This document shows, one piece after another, positions 42,609 through 51,546 of a stretch of DNA of 54,360 nt. The stretch comes from Campylobacter gracilis. GTDB taxonomy: Bacteria > Campylobacterota > Campylobacteria > Campylobacterales > Campylobacteraceae. Made by a program: the position numbers and the translations under genes. Under the pieces are notes generated by a model. That model worked only from the letters and a program-made list of their open reading frames with translations. It did no database searches and had not been told where the DNA came from. The stretch lies in the NCBI RefSeq assembly GCF_018374135.1, contig NZ_JAHAFS010000017.1, forward strand, positions 1 through 54,360, written 5' to 3'. The number at the start of each line of letters is the position of its first letter. The first letter of the stretch is position 1.

Positions 42609-43585
42609 TTTGATCCTAAATTTTATCTTTTTGCCGTCTAAATTTATCGCGTAAATTTAAGTGCACGACGCCTCATATCTGCGCGAAAATAGCGCGCATT
42701 TGCGGTATTGCGGCGCGATCGCGGTAGAGATCTACGCAGCTAAGACACGCTGCGCAAACGCTTGGCGCGAGTTGCGATGCACGCGGGGCGTACCGAGCGC
42801 ATCGCACGCGATTTTGATCTAAAAATTTCATCGTGCTTTTACGCCTCATGTTTAGCCTCCTGAGCGCATTGAATTCGGCTAATACGGCGGTGCGTCGTAG
42901 AAGCCCGTACGGCGGCGAGACGCAAGCCAAATCCGCCAAATTTAGCGCATTAATCCCCGCCTGTCGGTAAATTTAAAGTCGCAAAGCGCTAAAATGATCC
43001 GCCGAATTTAAAGCTGCTAAAATGCCTGAATAAACCCGCACTGCGCTAAATTTAAAATTTCAAGCCCAACTGACGAAAAAACGGGCCACAGCATACGCCT
43101 CAGCGTGCATAGCGGCAGAGATCTCGGGATCAATTTTAAAAACCCCGCGCCCAAATCCTACAACTTCGGCGTAAATTTTAATTCCCGTGCTCAAACCTAC
43201 GGCGCCGACGCAGTTTTAAAGCCCACGTCCTGCCGCGGCGGCTGGCGACGCAAATTAACGTTTCGCCGCAGCAATAAAAATTTAAACTCTATCGCCGCGG
43301 AGCGAATTTTAAAACTCCTGCGTCCTGTCGCCGCGGCTCAATTCGCTTACAAAATTTAAAAGCTCGCCGCAGGCGCCAGGCTACCGCGGCTTCCAATTTA
43401 AAAACCCAAACGCCGCTATGTCTCCGCTCCGCCGTACCGCTTAAAATTTTAACGACGCGCATGCAAATTTTAAGCTCTAGCCGCCGTGTCGCCATGCCGC
43501 TTAAAATTTAGCGGCTTCCTTAGCGACCTCCGCGCAGATTTAAACCTCGGCTGCGTAATTTTTAACATAATTCAAAGCTCCGACC
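42609..43585. other. Nearly 1-kb non-coding tract between thiS and thiF
   Basis: No ORF here is convincing; short frames at 42673-42939 (minus) and 43105-43359 (plus) have no domain. From about 43080 to 43530 the DNA alternates between AATTTAAA-like AT blocks and CGCCGC-like GC blocks every 30-50 bp. Confidence 0.5.
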
Positions 43586-43789
43586 TCAGCCGCCGCCTAC
43601 GAACTCGACGATTTCATATTTTTTGCCGCTTGAGATCTGCGTGCGCTCCCACGCCTCTTTTTTCAAAATTTCGCCGTCGCGCTCGAGCGCCACTAGGCGC
43701 AGATCATGTCCGCGTCGGCGCAAAAACTCGCCCACGCTCATATCCTGCGCCAGCTGCAGCGGCTCGCCGTTTACGCAGATCTCAATCAT
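43586..43789 (-). CDS. thiS: Sulfur carrier protein ThiS
   Basis: A 67-residue ubiquitin-like protein that carries sulfur as a C-terminal thiocarboxylate. IEICVNGEPLQL at the start, VALERDGEILKKEAWE in the middle and the required C-terminal Gly-Gly (EFVGGG) are present. ATG 43789 overlaps the ABC-F stop by 8 nt; a longer start at 43882 would lie within that gene. First gene of the thi cluster. Confidence 0.93.
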   Translation of the reverse strand: MIEICVNGEPLQLAQDMSVGEFLRRRGHDLRLVALERDGEILKKEAWERTQISSGKKYEIVEFVGGG

Positions 43790-45374
43790 CGCTTGCTCCC
43801 AAGCTCTCGCGATATTCCTCGTAAGTGCCCCTAAAATCGACGATTTCGCCGTCTCCTTTGAGATGCAAAATTCTATTTGCAAACGCGTCGATGAGCTCGC
43901 GGTCGTGGCTCACGCAGATCGCGCACCCCGCAAAGTTATACAGCGCTTCGCCAAGCGCGATGATCGCCTCAAGATCGAGGTGGTTGTTGGGCTCATCAAG
44001 CACCAGCAGATTCGGGCGTTGCAGCATTAGCTTACTTAGCATCACGCGGTGTTTCTCGCCGCCGCTTAGGCTGCCCACGCTTTTCTCCTGCTCCGCGCCG
44101 CTAAAAAGCATGCGCCCAAGGCATTTGCGAATTTCATCCAGATCCCTATTCTGCGGGCTTTGCAAATACTCGTAGAGCTTGAGCTCGCCTGAAATTTTAT
44201 TATTAGTATCCTGCGCGAAATACCCGGGCTCGATCGTGGCGCCCATATGCACCTTGCCGCTAAGAGGCGCGAGCTCGCCCATGATGATCTTGCAAAGCGT
44301 GCTTTTGCCCACTCCGTTTCGCCCGATGATCGCGATCTTATCGCCGTGAGCGAGTTTGAGATTGAAATTTTTTAAAATTTCAATCTCGCCGAAGCTCATA
44401 TCCACGCCGCTTAGCTCTAAAATTTCATTGCCGATCTCGCGGGCGGGCTTAAATAAAATACTAGGCTCTCTGCGCGAAGAGATCGCAAGCTCGCTAAGAT
44501 CGAGTTTATCAAGCTGCTTTTGGCGGCTCGTGGCCTGCTTCGCTTTGCTTGCGTTGGCGCTGAAGCGAGCGATAAATTTTTCAAGCTCAGCCTTTTCTTT
44601 GAGCTTTTTCTCGCGCTCGAACTGCGCCTGTTTGAGGGTGAGATTGGACGCGATGAACCAGTCGTCGTAATTGCCGCCAAATTCGCGCACCCGCCTAAAA
44701 TCAACGTCGAGGATGTCCGTGCAGACACGGTTTAAAAAGTGGCGGTCGTGGCTGATGACTACGAGCGTGCCCGTGTGGCGATTTAGCTCAAACTCGAGCC
44801 ACGAAATGGCGTCGATATCGAGGTTGTTCGTAGGCTCGTCTAAAAAAAGCACGTCGGGGCGCGGGAAGAGCACCTGCGCGAGAAGGACCTTAAATTTATC
44901 GCTCGTCTCGATCTCGCTCATCTTTTTATCGAAGTCGTTTAGCCCTAGCGAGCTTAAAATTTTCTCGATCCGCGTTTCGTACTCGTAGGCGGGATCCTCC
45001 TCCGCGCAGATCATCTCAAGCTCGCCTAGGCGCTCGTTTATCTCGTCGTTAAACTCGCCCGCTTCGTAAAGCTGCGCCTTTTCGCGCACGGCGTCATAAA
45101 GGCGCTTGTTGCCGTAGAGTACGGCGTCTTTGACGCTGAAGCTTTCGAATGCGAATTGATCCTGCCCCAAAACGCTGATTTTAAGCCCGCTTTGTATTAA
45201 AATTTCGCCGCTGCTTGCTTCGATCTGCCCGCTTAAAATTTTAAGCAGCGTCGATTTGCCCGCGCCGTTTGCGCCGATGAGACCGTAGCGCCTGCCCTTA
45301 TCGAGGCTTAAATTTACGTTTTCAAAAAGTAGCTGTTTGCCAAAGCGCATCGTTAGATCTTTGATTTCAACCAT
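43782..45374 (-). CDS. ABC-F protein, YbiT type
   Basis: Soluble ATPase with two ABC domains (530 aa) that acts on the ribosome E site. Walker A motifs GANGAGKST and GRNGVGKST, two LDEPTNN/LDEPNNHLD motifs and a linker region rich in Lys/Glu at about residues 240-300. The first signature is the divergent MSEIETSDKFKVLLAQ, as in the YbiT subgroup; the second is standard LSGGE. ATG 45374 (MVEIKDLTMRFG) follows AAAAGGAAAAA; an in-frame start 66 nt earlier has no such site. Confidence 0.94.
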   Translation of the reverse strand: MVEIKDLTMRFGKQLLFENVNLSLDKGRRYGLIGANGAGKSTLLKILSGQIEASSGEILIQSGLKISVLGQDQFAFESFSVKDAVLYGNKRLYDAVREKAQLYEAGEFNDEINERLGELEMICAEEDPAYEYETRIEKILSSLGLNDFDKKMSEIETSDKFKVLLAQVLFPRPDVLFLDEPTNNLDIDAISWLEFELNRHTGTLVVISHDRHFLNRVCTDILDVDFRRVREFGGNYDDWFIASNLTLKQAQFEREKKLKEKAELEKFIARFSANASKAKQATSRQKQLDKLDLSELAISSRREPSILFKPAREIGNEILELSGVDMSFGEIEILKNFNLKLAHGDKIAIIGRNGVGKSTLCKIIMGELAPLSGKVHMGATIEPGYFAQDTNNKISGELKLYEYLQSPQNRDLDEIRKCLGRMLFSGAEQEKSVGSLSGGEKHRVMLSKLMLQRPNLLVLDEPNNHLDLEAIIALGEALYNFAGCAICVSHDRELIDAFANRILHLKGDGEIVDFRGTYEEYRESLGASDD

Positions 45375-45583
45375 ATTTTTCCTTTTAAATTTCTCTTTGC
45401 ATTGCCTTGCGCGCGGACTTCTGCCTGATTTTGCGCGCAAATTTCATCTCGCGGTTTATTGCAGGTTTTACGCCGCGCGGAACCACGATAAATTTCTCCT
45501 ATTGTAGCTTAAAATTCTGAAATTTCGCCGAAGGGGCGAGAGCAGGCGCGATTAAATTTAAACCGCTAGAGCAATTTAAAATT

Positions 45584-46711
45584 TTAACCGCTGTAGTCGC
45601 TATCGCGAGTGATGATGAGCGTGTAGTTCGGATACGCGGCGCGCACCTGCTTACAGACCGCGCGAAACGTCGCCTCCATATCGGGCGCTGCGAAATCGAC
45701 GATAACGTCGAAGCTGATCGAGCGCTTTTCCTCGTCGAGATAAAATCCATGTATCTGCGAGACGAACTCATGCGAAAACGCCATCTGCTTGATATGCTCG
45801 TAGATCTCGGCGGCGCGCGGATCGTTTTTGTTAAACGCGTAAATTCCTACGGTATCTAGGATGATATTAAATTTCGCAAAAACGGCGTTTTGGATGTGGC
45901 GCGTAAGAGCGTCGATCTGCGCCGCGGTCGTGTCGCTTGCAACCTCGATGTGGATGCTGCCGACCATCTTATCGGGCCCGTAGTCATGAAACATCAGATC
46001 ATACGCGCCGATGACGCCCTCGAAACCGCGCACGACGTCGTAAATTTCATTCGTCAGCTCCAGGCTCGGACGCGAGCCCAAAAGCTTGCTGATCGTATCG
46101 CGCAGAATTTCATACGCCGTTTTGATTAGAAGCGCCGAAATTATCGCGCCCAGATACGCTTCCAAGCTCAGCCCGAAAATAAGCGAAACTAAAGCCGCTA
46201 CGAGAGTGGCTAGCGATACGAGCGCATCGTATTTGGCATCCACGCCGCTAGCGATGAGCGAGTCGGAGTTTACACGCTCGCCCGTCTTTTGCGTATAAAG
46301 CCCTAGGCTAAATTTTGCCGCGACGGCTACGGCGATGATGACGAGCGAAACCGCATTATAATTCGCCGCTTGCGGATGAATGATCTTTTTGATCGATTCA
46401 ACGAGCGAGACGCCGCCGGTGTAGAGGATGATGACGGCGATTACGATCGCGCTTAGATACTCGATCCTGCCGTGTCCGAAGGGGTGCGCGCGATCGGGCT
46501 GCTTGCTAGCAAGATGCACGCCCACGATCGTAATGACGGACGAAAGCGCGTCGCTTAGGTTATTGACGGCATCAAGCACGATCGCGATTGAGCCCGAAAT
46601 CAGCCCCACGACGCCCTTAAATGCCGCTAAAATTACATTTGAAATGATACCGATCGCGCCGGTGCGAATGATGATTTTATCCCTGCTATACGCCGCTTGA
46701 GGTACTTCCAT
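45584..46711 (-). CDS. Cation diffusion facilitator (Zn/Fe/Mn exporter)
   Basis: CDF-family exporter (375 aa) with six helices. Metal-site segments are VLDAVNNLSDALSSV in helix 2 and SGVDAKYDALVSL in helix 5, and the loop HPFGHGRIEYLSA. The C-terminal cytoplasmic domain (VGSIHIEVASDTTAAQIDAL, FYLDEEKRSISFDVIVDF) is longer than usual. ATG 46711 follows AAAGGAGATA. The metal transported cannot be read with certainty. Confidence 0.92.
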   Translation of the reverse strand: MEVPQAAYSRDKIIIRTGAIGIISNVILAAFKGVVGLISGSIAIVLDAVNNLSDALSSVITIVGVHLASKQPDRAHPFGHGRIEYLSAIVIAVIILYTGGVSLVESIKKIIHPQAANYNAVSLVIIAVAVAAKFSLGLYTQKTGERVNSDSLIASGVDAKYDALVSLATLVAALVSLIFGLSLEAYLGAIISALLIKTAYEILRDTISKLLGSRPSLELTNEIYDVVRGFEGVIGAYDLMFHDYGPDKMVGSIHIEVASDTTAAQIDALTRHIQNAVFAKFNIILDTVGIYAFNKNDPRAAEIYEHIKQMAFSHEFVSQIHGFYLDEEKRSISFDVIVDFAAPDMEATFRAVCKQVRAAYPNYTLIITRDSDYSG

Positions 46712-46729
46712 TATCTCTCCTTTGAAATT

Positions 46730-47110
46730 TTACTCTAAGCCGCAATCGCTGCGCGTGTAGGTCAGATCGGCGATTTTTTCGCCGCTTTGCAGAAATTCTC
46801 GCACGCCTATGCGCTTTAGACCGCCCGCTTTCATCGTCGCGCAGATGTCCTTTTGCCTATCGGCGCGCAAAACTCTTTCAAAATTTTGCTTGATTTTAGG
46901 ATCTACTTTTCCCCAAATTACGTTTTTTAGGGTCATGGAAACTATAAATTTATCGCCCTCGCATGTAGCCGCGCCCAAATCTATATTTTTAGTCGCGGGG
47001 TGACTGTGCCCATTTACGGCGTCCGCCAAAGCCTTGCAGCGCTCGACATCTCCCGCAAGCGCTGCGCTGCAGCTAAATACGCCGAATGCGGCGAGTATAA
47101 ATTTTTTCAT
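46730..47110 (-). CDS. Unknown small secreted protein
   Basis: A 126-residue protein with a signal peptide (MKKFILAAFGVFSCSAALAG) and three further Cys residues in the mature part. No family recognised. It lies 18 nt upstream of the CDF gene on the same strand, so they may share a transcript. AAGGAGATAAAA precedes ATG 47110. Confidence 0.75.
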   Translation of the reverse strand: MKKFILAAFGVFSCSAALAGDVERCKALADAVNGHSHPATKNIDLGAATCEGDKFIVSMTLKNVIWGKVDPKIKQNFERVLRADRQKDICATMKAGGLKRIGVREFLQSGEKIADLTYTRSDCGLE

Positions 47111-47470
47111 TTTTATCTCCTTATTTGATTTGAAATTTATTATATTGAAATTTTAAATTCAATCTATTTTTGAAATTTAAAGACTTATTTGCGCGACGCA
47201 AATCCGCTAGCAGCCAAAATTCCTTGCGTTAAAATAGCAGCGTAAATTCCGCAAATCACCGCTGGAAATTTTCTAAATCGCGGCAAAAATTCTTTAAATT
47301 CCACGCGAAATTCTATGAGCGGAAATTTTTGCGACGGATCACATGCGCTCGCTCAAAGCGGCGTGCGGCGAGATCGTCCGCATCTTTTTTAGCTCGCCGT
47401 TTAAGTTATAGATTTAACGCAGTTTAAAAAAGCTCCAGCCAATCCGCGCCCGCCGTTTAAATTTATAAAT
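47111..47470. other. Spacer downstream of dapD
   Basis: About 360 bp with no gene. AT-rich near 47110-47170 (promoter of the secreted protein), then several AAATTT-like motifs. No terminator recognised. Confidence 0.4.
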
Positions 47471-48667
47471 TTAATGCAGTTCCGCGTTGAGTTTGATCGC
47501 GCGCTTGCTAATGCTTGCCGTAATCTGCCCGCTTTGGCTGTTTTGACGGAAGTGCAGACCGCTAAGCCCGGCAAGCTCAAGTCCTTTATAAATTTCGCGA
47601 TCAAATGCAAAGCCCGCATTTAGCGCTGCTAGCGCCTCGCGATCCTTTTGCGCGATGAAAACCTTCGTACCCTCAAGTACCGCAATACCGGCATCCACGA
47701 TGCAGCGGTCGCCTAGCGGAATGCCCGTTACTGAGTTTGCGCCCAGCAAGCAATGCTTGCCGATGCTCACGGCATTGCCGTTGGTACCGCTTAGCACACC
47801 CAAAATCGACGCGCCGCCGCCTATATCGCTGCCCTCGCCCACGACGACCGAGCTGCTGACGCGCCCCTCGATCATAACGCTGCCGGTCGTGCCTGCGTTG
47901 AAATTTACATACGCAGCACCCGGCATCACGGTCGTACCCGCGGCGATATGCGCACCCAAACGCACTTTCGCGTCATCTAAAATCCGCACGTTTTGCGGCG
48001 GCACGACGTGGCTTAGGTAGCGCGGAAATTTATCGACGCTAATTATGCGCGGATAGCGACCTTGCATTTTTAAAGAGATTTCATTTTCGAGCAGCCACCA
48101 AAGCTCGATCGGACGGGCGTTTTCGTCCCATGCGACGTTCGGAAGCACGCTAAAAGCGCCATCTAGATTGAGCGTGCGCGGCTCGCAGAGATTTAGCGAA
48201 ATCGCGTAAAGCTTGAGATAGACGCTCTCGACGCTTTTTGGCGCGGCATCCTCGAAGATGAAGCTAGCGCAAAAGCTCGCGTGCTCGTCCGATTTCATCG
48301 CCTCTTTAACCGCAAGCAACACCTGTAGATTTTTGTGCGCGCCCTCTTTGGCGTCTGGCTGTAGAAATTTTAAAACCTCGATCGCCTTTTTTAGGGATTT
48401 GTGCATTAGCGGAAGGACGCACTCGCTACCGCTAAAATCCACGACCTCGCCGCATTCGGCTAGAGCATGGATTAGCACTGCTGCGCTTACTAGCCCCTCT
48501 TTAAAATTTACGTGCGCGTAATTCACGCTTAGACTTTTATGCCCCTCCGCGCGTCCCTTAAATACGCGCCCGACCGCCCACATGATCGGATCGCGATAAC
48601 CTTTAGCTGCTCGCACGCCCTGTATAAGCTCATTCAATTCCTCTATCGTTTTAAATTCTTTAGACAT
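47471..48667 (-). CDS. dapD: Tetrahydrodipicolinate N-succinyltransferase
   Basis: Lysine and diaminopimelate pathway enzyme of the long epsilon-proteobacterial type (398 aa). The N-terminal half has VNYAHVNFKEG; the C-terminal left-handed beta-helix shows hexapeptide repeats VRLGAHIAAGTTVMPGAAYVNFNAG, SSSVVVGEGSDIGGGASILGVLSGTNG and ISIGKHCLLGANSVTGIPLGDRCIVDAG-like turns. dapD, mrp and ispDF are neighbours in C. jejuni as well. ATG 48667 follows AGGAGTAAGA. Confidence 0.95.
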   Translation of the reverse strand: MSKEFKTIEELNELIQGVRAAKGYRDPIMWAVGRVFKGRAEGHKSLSVNYAHVNFKEGLVSAAVLIHALAECGEVVDFSGSECVLPLMHKSLKKAIEVLKFLQPDAKEGAHKNLQVLLAVKEAMKSDEHASFCASFIFEDAAPKSVESVYLKLYAISLNLCEPRTLNLDGAFSVLPNVAWDENARPIELWWLLENEISLKMQGRYPRIISVDKFPRYLSHVVPPQNVRILDDAKVRLGAHIAAGTTVMPGAAYVNFNAGTTGSVMIEGRVSSSVVVGEGSDIGGGASILGVLSGTNGNAVSIGKHCLLGANSVTGIPLGDRCIVDAGIAVLEGTKVFIAQKDREALAALNAGFAFDREIYKGLELAGLSGLHFRQNSQSGQITASISKRAIKLNAELH

Positions 48668-48681
48668 TCTTACTCCTAAAA

Positions 48682-49710
48682 TTAATTAAAAATATCGTTT
48701 ATTTTACCGCCTTTTAGGCACTTTTCACGATCGATTTCGATTTGTTTTTTGAGCTCGGCGTCCTTGGCAAACACGCTTTCATCCACCAAAGTACTCGGCA
48801 AATTTATCATAATCGCGTCGTGAGAACCGCTAAAACCGCTCAAATTTTGTCCAAAATCTTTTTTGATGAGCTCGTTTTTGCTACTTATATCTCCGCCATC
48901 GCAGTGAAAGTCCGATCCGCCGCCAACACAATCGCATCTTATTTTGGTATTATCATCGTATACACGATTCACCAAATAAACGTTTTCTTTCAAATTTATA
49001 CTGCTTATCGGATTAAAAACGAGTACGGCTATAATTTTATTATTATGCGGATTTGACACCTCCCAGCGTACGGCACGATATGAACTTAGCATCACTACAA
49101 GCGGCTTTTTCGATTTTTCTAGCGCGACGACTACTTTATTATCATTCACATCACTTTCGTAAATGGCAGCTAGCCATATATCGAAATTTTGACCTTTTAG
49201 CTTAGCAGCTACCTCGCTTTGTTTATAAAAATTTGGCTCATCCTTAAAATCCACCAAAAGGCTAGTGGTATGCCAATTGTTGGCGAACCAAACCTCGATC
49301 TTGTGGCGCCCTTTACTAAATTTATGTACGACGGCTTTGTTTCTAGCATTTTCGGAGTCGTATATCTGCTCGCCGTCTATTGCAATACGTAAATTCGCCC
49401 AACTAAAATCCGCCAAAATCATCTGTTGCACATCCTGCTTGAAGTCGAAATTCCCGACCCAATAGGCGATAAATTTTTCGGAAGGTATTTTGTGGAACTT
49501 GTCGTAAGCGAAATTTAAATTTATATTTTCGACCGTTTCCGAGAAAACGACGGTTTTAGGATCGTCTTTATTTAGGTAAAAAGCCAAAAACTTATCCGCC
49601 GGGATCTGCTTGCCCGCCGTGATCTCACTCGCCCATTTTTGTGTGTCGTTAGCGTTTGCACAAGCAAGAAATACGCAAAAAGCCAGTAAAAATACTCTTA
49701 AAATTTTCAT
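48682..49710 (-). CDS. Unknown periplasmic protein, paralogue A
   Basis: A 342-residue protein with a signal peptide (MKILRVFLLAFCVFLACANA), so secreted or a lipoprotein-like Cys at position 17. No family recognised. It matches its upstream neighbour along the entire length (WA-EITA, QIPADKFLAFYLNKD, FSKGRHKIE, SSYRAV-WE, NPISS). A Cys-rich segment CDCVGGG ... HCDG lies near residue 262. ATG 49710 follows GGAGGAAAAA. AT-richer than its neighbours. Confidence 0.8.
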   Translation of the reverse strand: MKILRVFLLAFCVFLACANANDTQKWASEITAGKQIPADKFLAFYLNKDDPKTVVFSETVENINLNFAYDKFHKIPSEKFIAYWVGNFDFKQDVQQMILADFSWANLRIAIDGEQIYDSENARNKAVVHKFSKGRHKIEVWFANNWHTTSLLVDFKDEPNFYKQSEVAAKLKGQNFDIWLAAIYESDVNDNKVVVALEKSKKPLVVMLSSYRAVRWEVSNPHNNKIIAVLVFNPISSINLKENVYLVNRVYDDNTKIRCDCVGGGSDFHCDGGDISSKNELIKKDFGQNLSGFSGSHDAIMINLPSTLVDESVFAKDAELKKQIEIDREKCLKGGKINDIFN

Positions 49711-49737
49711 TTTTTCCTCCAAATTTTAAATTTCATC

Positions 49738-50763
49738 TCACCTAAACACGTCATCCATCGGTGTGCTTTCGCATTTCTTGCGGTCGGCTTCTACCGAGAG
49801 TAGGCGAGCTTTACTGTCGTCTAAAATTTTTGGTGTAATAACAAGCCCCGGCAGGTCTAAGGAATTTACGGCGTGCTTGCCGGCAAACGCCCCCAGGCCT
49901 CTGCCAAATATCCCGTTTACGCGCCCGTTCATATCATAAATCTCGCTGCCGTCGCAGTGAAAGACATTGCCCGAAATGCACTCGCATTTAAGCCCATCAG
50001 CAGCCTCCGTATATCTGTAGTCCTCAACGTAAAGTGCACCGCTTACGCCACGGACGCTACTTATGGGGTTGTAAATTAACACGGCTAGAATTTCGTTATT
50101 TTGCGGATTTGAGATCTCCCACTCCACGGCGCGATATGAGCTAAGCAGCAGCACGATAGGCTTAGTGGATTTGGCTAAATTTAGCTTGACGCGATTATTC
50201 ATCTGCGAGCTTTCGTAGATTGCGCCCAGCCACAGGTCGTAGTCCTTATCCGCAGGGATCTTGGCTACGGCGTCCTTTTGACGATAAAAGGGCTCTACAT
50301 CTTTAAAATCCACGAAAAGCTCGCTAGAATGCGCGTCATTTAAAAACCACGCTTCGATCTTGTGCTTGCCCTTGCTAAATTTATACGTAAGCGGGCGCTT
50401 TTGATTGCTAGATGTCCCACCTAGCACGTCCGTGCCGTCCACGGCGATTACCAGCGTAGACCAGCCGTAATCTCCTAGCACCATCTTTTCGATATCGGCG
50501 TCAAAATTAAACTCACCGACCCAATACGCCATAAGATTTGGAGATGGAATTTCATGGAAGGAATTTCCTTCGTAATTGACGCTGATGCGATCGACATTTT
50601 CAGAGAAAATCACCTTCTTAGGCTCATCTTTATTCAGATAAAACGCCAAAAACTTATCCTGCGGGATCTGCGCGTCCGCGGTAATCTCTTTCGCCCATTT
50701 TTGCATATTGCTCTCTTGCGCGAACGCCGCAAATGCAAGCACCAAAATAATCAAAAACCTCAT
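49738..50763 (-). CDS. Unknown periplasmic protein, paralogue B
   Basis: A 341-residue protein with a signal peptide (MRFLIILVLAFAAFA). It is a tandem paralogue of the downstream gene, sharing KWAKEITADAQIPQDKFLAFYLNKDEP, KFSKGKHKIEAWF, LLLSSYRAVEWEISNPQNN, and the CECISG ... HCDGSEI Cys pattern. Function unknown. ATG 50763 follows GAAAGG. The pair sits between dapD and mrp, an insertion relative to the C. jejuni order. Confidence 0.8.
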   Translation of the reverse strand: MRFLIILVLAFAAFAQESNMQKWAKEITADAQIPQDKFLAFYLNKDEPKKVIFSENVDRISVNYEGNSFHEIPSPNLMAYWVGEFNFDADIEKMVLGDYGWSTLVIAVDGTDVLGGTSSNQKRPLTYKFSKGKHKIEAWFLNDAHSSELFVDFKDVEPFYRQKDAVAKIPADKDYDLWLGAIYESSQMNNRVKLNLAKSTKPIVLLLSSYRAVEWEISNPQNNEILAVLIYNPISSVRGVSGALYVEDYRYTEAADGLKCECISGNVFHCDGSEIYDMNGRVNGIFGRGLGAFAGKHAVNSLDLPGLVITPKILDDSKARLLSVEADRKKCESTPMDDVFR

Positions 50764-50792
50764 TACCGACCTTTCTTATTTCGTATAAAAGT

Positions 50793-50831
50793 AAAATCCC
50801 TAAACCTAAAAACCCTAGGCTTAGGGATTTT
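50793..50831. promoter_or_regulatory. Strong hairpin in the leader of paralogue B
   Basis: AAAATCCCTAA and TTAGGGATTTT plus inner CCTA/TAGG make a 15-bp stem with one A-C mismatch and a 7-nt loop, about 30 nt upstream of the start at 50763. It could be a terminator (A-run and T-run present on both strands) or a leader structure. Confidence 0.5.
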
Positions 50832-50859
50832 GCCGCCTTGGCTCCACAGCCTATACGAA

Positions 50860-51460
50860 TGAAATTCCAGCTGCGCGAGAAATTTCCTTGCCCCATCTTA
50901 AAATTTTAAAACAAAGTTTTAGCGATAAAATTTCACATTTTAAAATTCCGCGGCAAAGCTTTATGCTTAAAATTTTACATCTAAAACTCCAAAGCAGAAT
51001 TCTACGGCAAATTTTACCTCGCTGAATTGCGCGTTTGGAATTTAATTTTCGCCATAAAATTTTACGCTTAGAATTTTATCCAAAACCTCAAGCGACGGAG
51101 CTTGGTAAAATTTTAGCTCGAAATTTAATGCTACGAAACTCTGCACAAAATTTTATATACAAAAATTTTATGGCAAAATTTTAACACAGAATTTCGAGCT
51201 ACAAAATTCGGCTCGAAATTCCAAGCCACAAAACCCGCGTTAAATTTTACCCACTAAATTTACTAGCAAAATTCTACGGCGGATTTGCATACCGAAATTT
51301 TACGAGCGCTATAAAATTCTGCTGCGAAACGGGTATGAAATTTCGAGGCAGTATTCTTGCGCAAAATTCCGAACCCTAAAATTCGGCGCAGAATTCCGAG
51401 CCGTCAAATCGCTTTGGAATTCCGCATGGAATTCTATCGCAAAATCGCTATCAAATTCCG
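50860..51460. repeat. Dense RAATTY array
   Basis: About 600 bp of non-coding DNA in which AAATTT, AAATTC, GAATTT or GAATTC recurs every 12-15 bp (sometimes 24-26). I count about 31 RAATTY sites, against less than one expected by chance for this base composition. Units look like AAAATTTT or GGAATTCC separated by 5-8 mixed bases, often with a GC or CGG. No ORF is conserved across it. It lies between the mrp 3' end and the leader of the paralogue pair. Confidence 0.8.
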
Positions 51461-51546
51461 CGCCGCGATCTGTGCAGGCCGGCCGAAGCCTATGCAGCGC
51501 TCGCGCAATTATAAAGCTCGCCCTGCCCGCGCAAGCTTGCAAAGTC

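Noticed and set aside
42673..43359. Small ORFs between thiS and thiF
   Set aside because: Composition follows the alternating AT/GC blocks of the spacer; no start signals or recognisable motifs.
50860..51460. CRISPR array in the periodic tract
   Set aside because: Units are about 13 bp, degenerate and without unique 30-bp spacers; not CRISPR.
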